From: Promethearchaeota archaeon
Lineage (GTDB): Archaea; Asgardarchaeota; Lokiarchaeia; Sigyniarchaeales; SOKP01
Length of the DNA: 40,770 nt
Assembly: GCA_014730165.1 (NCBI GenBank)
Contig: WJIS01000014.1
Span: 1-40,770, forward strand
Reading direction: 5' to 3'
Below, in pieces: positions 34,850-40,770 of this stretch. The notes under the pieces were generated by a model. It was not told the origin of the DNA. It was given only the letters and a program-made list of their open reading frames with translations, and ran no database searches. Numbering within the stretch: the first letter of the stretch is position 1; the number at the start of each line of letters is the position of its first letter. The position numbers and the translations under genes were made by a program.

Positions 34850-35536
34850 CTAAAATTCATTTCCGCAAAATTCACATATTTTAGCAGAATTCTCAGCTAC
34901 ATTTCCGCAATATCGACAAATCCTTTTTTTCTTCATATTTTCTTGCTTCTCCTCTTTCTTTTCTGATTTTTTAACGTATGGATTCTCGGTGGTAGATATT
35001 GAGATTTTTCTCCCTTCTTTCGACTTCTTATTCCGTTTATAGTAAACTATACCCACGATAGATATTATTCCAATGATAACAGAGACAATTATCCCTATTA
35101 TTAGTGGTAAAAGCCAAGGAGGTGTATTAAAAACGGTAAGAGTATAATAACCATTATTTGATTTACAATAAACTGTGATATAAACTCTTGTAGGACTTTC
35201 TAAATCAACAATTACTTCTTCATTCTGACTTCCGGGATTATCGCTTAAGTATGAAACTCCATCTAAAGTGACGTTTAAAAGTGTATCCATACTCCAAAAA
35301 TCATCTGTAGTTAATGAGACTCTTAAATAATTCGAATCAACATCAATATAAAAATAATGAGTATCCCCCGTCCATAAATTAGCATTATGTGGTTGATTTA
35401 TAGCTAAACTAGTACCTTGAGAGAGATGCAGTTTTTTTAAAGGTTTTTTAATGTGAAATGGAAGATTTGAAAAGATTGCGATCGCAATTACAATTGTTAT
35501 TATAGAAAAAATTATCCTTTTCTTATTTATACTCAT
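34850..35536 (-). CDS. Membrane protein with external PPC-like domain and cytosolic zinc ribbon
   Basis: This 228-residue protein has an N-terminal hydrophobic anchor or signal (about 7-25), an external beta-rich domain (about 45-133) and a second transmembrane helix (about 141-165). A charged linker (about 168-205) and a C-terminal zinc ribbon CRYCGN...CEFCGN (about 207-227) follow. The external part has the pre-peptidase C (PPC) pattern: GDTHYFYIDV, LRVSLTT, VTLDGVSYLSD, RVYITVYC and GYYTLTVF. PPC domains occur in secreted archaeal proteins. No enzyme motif is present, so it may be a sensor or scaffold joining the outside to a cytosolic partner. It is divergent from the pyrophosphatase gene. 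Confidence 0.7.
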   Translation of the reverse strand: MSINKKRIIFSIITIVIAIAIFSNLPFHIKKPLKKLHLSQGTSLAINQPHNANLWTGDTHYFYIDVDSNYLRVSLTTDDFWSMDTLLNVTLDGVSYLSDNPGSQNEEVIVDLESPTRVYITVYCKSNNGYYTLTVFNTPPWLLPLIIGIIVSVIIGIISIVGIVYYKRNKKSKEGRKISISTTENPYVKKSEKKEEKQENMKKKRICRYCGNVAENSAKICEFCGNEF

Positions 35537-35629
35537 AAAATTTACGTCTTTTTAATTTTATTCTGATTATGTAAATGAAACCAGATAACATATTTGAATC
35601 TTTTCATCAATAAGAATACGAAATCGTGG

Positions 35630-35648
35630 ATTTATATATTTATATAAG
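35630..35648 (+). promoter_or_regulatory. TATA-like element in the pyrophosphatase/PPC-protein divergent spacer
   Basis: The run GATTTATATATTTATATAAG is the strongest TATA-like segment in the spacer 35537-35781. It is about 135 bp from the plus-strand ATG and 100 bp from the minus-strand one, so it could serve either gene with a long leader. The call is weak. Confidence 0.25.
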
Positions 35649-35781
35649 CTGAAAAATCAAATAGAAATATACTTTCATAAATATAGATTTTATTAAATTC
35701 AAATGCTAAATCTTCTTAATCATAGAAGTTTGAACTATATTATCAAATTTTATATTAAAATTAAAAAATCTTAGAAATAAT

Positions 35782-36372
35782 ATGGAAGATAGAAAAAGTA
35801 GTGTTTATTTCGTCACTGGTAACTCACATAAGTTTGAGGAGGTCCAGCAGCTTTTTGATAAGGAGCTTAAAATGATAACACTTAAACAATTAGACTTAAA
35901 TCCATTGGAGATTCAAGCTGATACCCTTCAAGAAGTTGCTAAATACAAATTAGAAAGTTTAAAAAATAGAATTTCAGAGGGTTCCTATTTTATTGAAGAT
36001 GCAGGTTTTTTCATTGACTCTCCATTAAATGGATTCCCGGGAGTTTATTCTTCATACATCTTTAAAACTATCGGAAATGAGGGAATATTAAATCTGATCA
36101 AACCATTTGAAGAATCCAAAGCACATTTTGCTAGTGTTGTCGCACTTTTCTTCGAGCCACTTGATAAAGCATATTTTTTTGAAGGAATTGTAAATGGCAC
36201 TGTTTCTTCAGAAATAAAGGGTTCTCAAGGATTTGGTTTTGACCCTATCTTTGTTCCAAATGAAATTCCAGATAAGACTTTTGCTCAAATTACAAGGGAT
36301 CAAAAAAATAAAATTTCTCACAGAGGAAAAGCATTAAAACAATTAATAGAATTTATTAAAAAAAGAACTTAA
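35782..36372 (+). CDS. rdgB: XTP/dITP diphosphatase (RdgB/HAM1 family)
   Basis: The enzyme (EC 3.6.1.66) hydrolyses non-canonical purine nucleotides (XTP, dITP, ITP) to monophosphates, protecting DNA and RNA. The 196-residue length is typical. Motifs are FVTGNSHKFEE (about 9-19), FIEDAGFFID (about 71-80) with the catalytic Asp, GFPGVYSSY (about 85-93), GSQGFGFDPIF (about 151-161) and ISHRGKAL (about 181-188). It is a complete cytosolic homodimer-type enzyme. A TATA-like TTTATATATTTATATAAG lies near 35631-35648, about 135 bp upstream, in the 245-bp divergent spacer. The gene converges on the permease gene with 19 bp between them. Confidence 0.95.
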   Translation: MEDRKSSVYFVTGNSHKFEEVQQLFDKELKMITLKQLDLNPLEIQADTLQEVAKYKLESLKNRISEGSYFIEDAGFFIDSPLNGFPGVYSSYIFKTIGNEGILNLIKPFEESKAHFASVVALFFEPLDKAYFFEGIVNGTVSSEIKGSQGFGFDPIFVPNEIPDKTFAQITRDQKNKISHRGKALKQLIEFIKKRT

Positions 36373-36391
36373 AGAGGTAGGAATTAGGAGA

Positions 36392-39358
36392 TTAAAATGT
36401 TTGTCTAAATATATCCATAATACTCTGCCTATTTAACTTCAAGAGAATGATAAACATTCCTACTATTCCAATAACAACAGAGATCAAGAATACTCTTGTT
36501 AATGTATCAAAAGGGATAACAAAATAGACGGGCTGCTCTGTTAATAAACTTGTATTCGTCTGCATGAGGTAAGCTGAGAATGTTCCGATAAATGTTCCCA
36601 TAATTCCCGAGGCAAGTAATAATATCATACTCTCTACAAGAAACATATTTCTAACATTCTTTACTTTTAAACCCATACTTCTGAGAATCCCAATCTCAAA
36701 CTTTCTTTCCATAATGATCGAATACATGGAGCTAATTAACCCAAAAATAGAAATTATGACTGTAAACATCAACACTAACTCTAATAGGGCACTCTGTTGC
36801 TCACTTGCTTGTTCAACAAATTTAATCTTTGTAGCTGCATCATCAATAACAAAATCTCTTTCATCATAAAGTGTACGTATATCGTCTTTAAAGTCATTTA
36901 CTTCAGCTTCTGAAATTCTATTAAGATTAATAAATACTTTATCAACAATCATTTCGGGTTCATCTGGATTTTTTATTTTCATTAGCCTTTGATAAGTTTG
37001 CTTTGACACCATTACACCACCTCCATTAGCGGCTAATGATGAACTTCTAAAATTCCAGAATCCCGGAATCCCACCCGAAATTCCAGCTACAGTAAATAAT
37101 GTGACGTTTCCAGGATCATTTTCATCCTGAGGATCAAAAAAGGTCAATCGAATCTGTTCTCCAATACCACCTATACTTAATGCATCTGCAATTGCTTTTG
37201 AAATTATACAAGTATTATTTTTTGTAAGAATTTCATTAAAGGAGTATTCATTATTACTTCCAGGACTACTCCAGATAATTAAATTTTTATCGATTGAGTT
37301 GAGAAAATTCTCATTAATACCAATAAAACCAGCTTCAACTTCATCATGATTGGGTATATCAGAGGCATGAACAATTGGTTTTATTCTTTCATCCGAGGCA
37401 TAAAATCCAAATAAGCTCATAAAAAGGTCTTGAGTTGAAGATTCATCCATTATTGAGCTTCCTTCACTAAAATCGTACGCTACCGCTAATGCTCTCTGGA
37501 TATCAATTGTATTATGAAGCGTTACTGCTAAATTTCTTACATTATTCATATCTCTTATTTCATCGACCATTTCTAAATTCAAAGCTGTATCGATATCGTT
37601 ACCACCATCATTAAGAAGGACAAGATCTGAACCATATTGAAATTTTAAAGTATTAGAGGTATTGGTTTTTTCCATTTCCGCTAGACTAGTTACAAAAAAG
37701 ATAAAGGAAAAAGATATCGCAAACATAACAACCGTACTGGTATTTCTTCTTTGATATCTTTTTAAGGAAATTTTGACAACATGATAATATTTTTTAATAA
37801 ATGGATAAATTAATGCGAGAAAAATTCTTTCGATGTAGGGGATTACCCCTACTGATGTAAAAACAAGTCCAAGTAAAATTGCAGCTAATAGTCCAATGAA
37901 TAGACTCGCTGTTAACATTAGGCTACCTGATACTAGAATAATTGGTAAAAGAATGAAAATTATTAATCCTATGGTGGAGATAGATAATCCAATAAGAATA
38001 GCTTTAACTTTCATGCTTCCCTCCTTAGCAATCTCCCATCCTTCTTCTTTACTTTGAAAAGGTGTAATAGATTTAATTAAATCCTTCTTAGATGCTTTAT
38101 ATCCCGGTATTAGTGAGACTATCAAACTTACAACTAATCCAATGACAAAAGCGATAATGAGAGTATCAGGTTGAACAACAAATGTTACTTCATCAACTCC
38201 AAAATCATAAACACTCAAAAAAGCTCTTGAAATAGGTTCAGTGATAAATATTCCAAGTATAATTCCTAACACCGTTCCGATTAATCCTAACAATAATCCT
38301 TCAAAAATCACAATTTTAATTGGAAATACTTTTTTTCCCCCAACAACTCGCATGATTCCAAATTCTCTTATGCGTTCCTCCACTGATGTTGATAAAATTG
38401 AATTGATTAGGATTCCGGTAATTAACATAGAAAGTATGATGATAAACCAAAAAACTATTGTTGCACTTATTAATAAGAATTCTCCTTGGTTGAGTTCTTC
38501 CAGTTTAGGAAGTGTAACTGAGTATTCATTTAAATCTAAACGTTCCTGTATCCTTGTTCCGATTACACGTAGCTTTTGGGTGGTTGCATCCAGATCACTC
38601 GAATCATATATTAATTCTGGGTTCTCTATTGTTCCATATACAAAATTAATTTTACCCTCTTTATTTAGAAACGTTTGTGCTTCATCAATATTTAATAATA
38701 CTAATGTATTTTCAAATTCAGTAAATTTTTGATGTTGAACACATATTTCAACGACTTCTAAATTTAGATTGTATTGCTGATATGATAAATAAATTGTATC
38801 TCCTCGCGAGAGATTAAAAATTTCAGCAACATTTTGCAAGATAACACATTCACCAGATCTCGGTTCATCAGAATAAATTGCTCCCGTTTCGACACCATTT
38901 TCATCTACGATTCTTAATTCTCCCATATTTGTGTTTTGATGTTCTCCAATAAAATCAATTCCGTACATCTGAATATTTGATGTTATATTTGAGGTGTCCG
39001 ATGAGGTTTCTACAAGCATCGTAATTCTTGGAAAAAATTTTTCCACTCCTTTAATATCTTTAAGAGTATTATCAAGAATCTGCTCATCAAAATACGGATC
39101 ATAGGTTAAATCCGCCTGAATCGTTCTAGATATTATTATATCTGATGAACCCGCTGAATTTGTAGCAACCTCAATATAATTATAGCTTATTGTATTATTT
39201 ATCATTCCTATGGCAGTTAAGAGAAACAGAGAAATCGCTATACCTGAAACTCCAAAAAAGATTTTAGCTTTATCACGTTTCATATCAAGCCATGATTGTT
39301 TTAGAACATAGAAACTAAAACGCATTTTCAGCCGATATATAATTTCTCTGATATTCAT
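36392..39358 (-). CDS. Large FtsX/MacB-like ABC transporter permease
   Basis: This 988-residue protein has about ten transmembrane helices. An N-terminal helix (about 31-55) is followed by an external MacB-type periplasmic-core-like domain (about 60-295), then FtsX core one (helices about 300-325, 350-373, 400-422). Three or four further helices (about 455-560) lead to a second external domain (about 570-850) and FtsX core two (helices about 857-882, 903-927, 950-975). The duplicated FtsX layout is that of lipoprotein- or peptide-handling mechanotransmission permeases (LolE/MacB/SalY class). No ATPase gene is present nearby. It lies 22 bp after the upstream surface-protein gene on the same strand, with a GAGGGT Shine-Dalgarno, so the two probably work together. 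Confidence 0.88.
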   Translation of the reverse strand: MNIREIIYRLKMRFSFYVLKQSWLDMKRDKAKIFFGVSGIAISLFLLTAIGMINNTISYNYIEVATNSAGSSDIIISRTIQADLTYDPYFDEQILDNTLKDIKGVEKFFPRITMLVETSSDTSNITSNIQMYGIDFIGEHQNTNMGELRIVDENGVETGAIYSDEPRSGECVILQNVAEIFNLSRGDTIYLSYQQYNLNLEVVEICVQHQKFTEFENTLVLLNIDEAQTFLNKEGKINFVYGTIENPELIYDSSDLDATTQKLRVIGTRIQERLDLNEYSVTLPKLEELNQGEFLLISATIVFWFIIILSMLITGILINSILSTSVEERIREFGIMRVVGGKKVFPIKIVIFEGLLLGLIGTVLGIILGIFITEPISRAFLSVYDFGVDEVTFVVQPDTLIIAFVIGLVVSLIVSLIPGYKASKKDLIKSITPFQSKEEGWEIAKEGSMKVKAILIGLSISTIGLIIFILLPIILVSGSLMLTASLFIGLLAAILLGLVFTSVGVIPYIERIFLALIYPFIKKYYHVVKISLKRYQRRNTSTVVMFAISFSFIFFVTSLAEMEKTNTSNTLKFQYGSDLVLLNDGGNDIDTALNLEMVDEIRDMNNVRNLAVTLHNTIDIQRALAVAYDFSEGSSIMDESSTQDLFMSLFGFYASDERIKPIVHASDIPNHDEVEAGFIGINENFLNSIDKNLIIWSSPGSNNEYSFNEILTKNNTCIISKAIADALSIGGIGEQIRLTFFDPQDENDPGNVTLFTVAGISGGIPGFWNFRSSSLAANGGGVMVSKQTYQRLMKIKNPDEPEMIVDKVFINLNRISEAEVNDFKDDIRTLYDERDFVIDDAATKIKFVEQASEQQSALLELVLMFTVIISIFGLISSMYSIIMERKFEIGILRSMGLKVKNVRNMFLVESMILLLASGIMGTFIGTFSAYLMQTNTSLLTEQPVYFVIPFDTLTRVFLISVVIGIVGMFIILLKLNRQSIMDIFRQTF

Positions 39359-39380
39359 CTATCTAAACCCTCAATATAAC

Positions 39381-40770
39381 TCATTTTTTATTTAAAATAG
39401 CAACATTTTCTTTTTTATTTTCAAATTTTTTCAAAACTTTTCTCTTCTCCTCAGCTAAAAGGTTTTCAATTTCTTCCTTTTTCCTTCTAATTAACTTGAT
39501 ATCATCACATTTACTACAATAGTAATCAGTACTCGGTTCATCCTTATGTTCCCACTTCCCACAATTCAAACATTTATAAGCTGCATAAACTTGGTCTCTA
39601 CCACAAGATGGGCACATTATATCGAAGGAATCTGAATAAAACCAATTATCACAAAATTTACAATGCAAAGTTAAAGAATTCTCTAATTGATTTTTTTCAA
39701 GACTTTTGATTAACTCGATGGTTTCTTTACGTTTTTTTAAACCACTAGATGAAGTCCTACGAACTTCTTTTAATTTGTCTTTGAAAGAAAGACTTTTCTT
39801 TTTCTTTAGATAAACGATTATACTAATTCCTCCTATAGCTGATAATCCCAAGATTATTAATGGTAACCAGGTAAGTAGATTGTTAATGAGATTATCTACC
39901 CTAACTGAGAGAAAATCTTCAATTTTATTACCTTCAACGTCATAAACAATAACCCTTATCTCATACACTCCATCAGAAAATGATCTTGTATTCCAATTAT
40001 AACTCAAAATGCCAGTATTATTATCATAATTAAAATATTGATTCGATATTGCCCTTCCATTCAAATATAATGCCAATCTTGACTCATCAATACCAATATT
40101 ATCAGTAATATTGATTTTTATATTAAAAATTGAATCAACAATCTGATTATTACTAGGAGATATGAATTTCAGTGATGGTGCAACATGATCTACCTCTCGT
40201 TCATATCCAACATAAATATCTGATAATAACCATCCAAATCCCGGGGTTGCCCCCGGATTGTCATTTGTGATAAGAGAAAATCGGAGCATAATGGCGTCAT
40301 TACTATATTCTGATATATCTATACTCTCATTTCCCAATGGAACATCTTCGCTGTTATAATAATACGTTTTAAGATTTTTCCAAGTAGATCCAAAATCAGT
40401 AGAGATTTCCACTAAACATTTATCTCTATTTTCTTCATCTACTCCGGCTTCATTTTGCAAATCAATTTGATAGTCAAATTCCAAGTATACTTTTTTATCA
40501 TCTTCAATTAGTATGGGTCTTGATATTAATTGAGCATCCCAATCATATCCATAACCTCGAAAAGATTCACTATATCCTTTGGCTAACCCTCCATAGAAAT
40601 ACGTTTTATTAAATTTCTTTATTATATGCCAATTATTATCTCCTTGCAACCATGCAGTATTTTCTTTAGGAGTGGGTTTTCCAATAATATAAAAATTACT
40701 AATGTTATCTTCAAAATCGTACCCTATTGGAATTGTTTCTTGGTAAATATTTGATTGAGAGGGAATAGGA
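39381..40770 (-). CDS. Surface protein with Ig/MAM-like ectodomains and cytosolic zinc ribbons, 5' truncated
   Basis: The frame is open to the right window edge, so the true start lies beyond 40770; the TTG at 40649 is only an internal codon. At least 462 codons are visible. The external part begins with a repeat-like segment (W.QGDN.WHI, then YFYGGLAKG), a galactose-binding/MAM-like jelly-roll fold (DYQIDLQNEAG, CLVEISTDFGSTWKN, MLRFSLITND), followed by an Ig-like domain (PSLKFISPSNN, then INITDN and YEIRVIVYDVEGN). A single helix (LLTWLPLIILGLSAIGGISIIVYL) spans the membrane. The cytosolic part carries two zinc ribbons, CKFC...CPSC and CLNC...CSKC, and a basic coiled-coil tail. It is operonic with the FtsX permease gene and may be its sensor or substrate-binding partner. 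Confidence 0.75.
   Translation of the reverse strand, partial: PIPSQSNIYQETIPIGYDFEDNISNFYIIGKPTPKENTAWLQGDNNWHIIKKFNKTYFYGGLAKGYSESFRGYGYDWDAQLISRPILIEDDKKVYLEFDYQIDLQNEAGVDEENRDKCLVEISTDFGSTWKNLKTYYYNSEDVPLGNESIDISEYSNDAIMLRFSLITNDNPGATPGFGWLLSDIYVGYEREVDHVAPSLKFISPSNNQIVDSIFNIKINITDNIGIDESRLALYLNGRAISNQYFNYDNNTGILSYNWNTRSFSDGVYEIRVIVYDVEGNKIEDFLSVRVDNLINNLLTWLPLIILGLSAIGGISIIVYLKKKKSLSFKDKLKEVRRTSSSGLKKRKETIELIKSLEKNQLENSLTLHCKFCDNWFYSDSFDIMCPSCGRDQVYAAYKCLNCGKWEHKDEPSTDYYCSKCDDIKLIRRKKEEIENLLAEEKRKVLKKFENKKENVAILNKK

Noticed and set aside
40649..40649. TTG 40649 as the true start of the last gene
   Set aside because: The frame stays open to the window edge, and the upstream codons encode a plausible continuation of the same external domain, so the gene is truncated rather than starting there.
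39381..40770. An M6-type (immune inhibitor A) metalloprotease
   Set aside because: The external segments loosely recall the accessory domains of those proteases, but no HExxH zinc motif is present in the visible part.
1..40770. CRISPR arrays, insertion sequences, integrase sites or prophage genes
   Set aside because: No regularly spaced repeats, transposase or integrase motifs or terminal inverted repeats were seen. The Cas4-like nuclease is part of a helicase fusion in a repair operon and does not indicate CRISPR.

Overview
The window is strongly AT-rich (roughly 70-75% A+T by eye) and archaeal. It carries eS1 and uS15 ribosomal proteins, a one-domain histone-fold protein, a Mre11-Rad50 operon, NikR and a single-ORF GlmU-type nucleotidyltransferase. 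Three proteins contain longin/roadblock-like domains, one of them fused to a seven-helix membrane domain. That load of longin/roadblock proteins points to an Asgard archaeon (Promethearchaeota), probably of the lokiarchaeal group. The phylum is an inference from gene content; no rRNA or other marker is present to settle it.

Layout. 1-5.5 kb: the possible tail of a membrane-protein gene, a TPR protein, then on the minus strand LarC (nickel-pincer cofactor nickel insertion), a membrane-anchored alpha/beta hydrolase, a SAM methyltransferase and a small zinc-ribbon protein. 5.6-7.5 kb: a two-gene unit of an alkaline-phosphatase-superfamily protein plus the nickel regulator NikR (with an unusual His-rich insert), a GC-enriched non-coding stretch, and the histone. 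8-11.9 kb: a GH2 beta-glucuronidase with a C-terminal membrane segment, a longin+roadblock protein, a nonsense-disrupted PPOX-type flavin-binding gene, and rubrerythrin. 11.9-18 kb: a B12-type radical SAM protein and a sirtuin on the minus strand, a tandem longin protein and a GlmU-like enzyme on the plus strand, and a 7TM-longin fusion on the minus strand. 18-22.7 kb: an acyl-CoA dehydrogenase, divergent from a soluble PAS histidine kinase followed by a separate 7TM protein. 23-33.2 kb: a minus-strand block of Dna2-like nuclease-helicase, Mre11 and Rad50, then uS15 and eS1. 33.4-40.8 kb: a CrtI/amine-oxidase-type flavoprotein, a PPC-type membrane protein with a cytosolic zinc ribbon, XTP/dITP pyrophosphatase, a large FtsX/MacB-like permease, and a truncated surface protein with cytosolic zinc ribbons.

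How the genes fit together. The clearest system is the end-resection operon. A Cas4/Dna2-type Fe-S nuclease fused to an SF1 helicase is followed after 18 nt by Mre11 and after 3 nt by Rad50. In most characterised thermophilic archaea this slot is held by HerA-NurA; a Dna2-like partner beside Mre11-Rad50 resembles the eukaryotic resection pairing. A second theme is nickel: LarC and NikR lie within 4 kb. A third is membrane signalling: a 7TM-longin fusion, and a kinase without membrane helices next to a 7TM protein without a kinase.

No CRISPR array, transposase, integrase, rRNA or recognisable tRNA was found. The window reads as ordinary chromosomal backbone, with one decayed gene.
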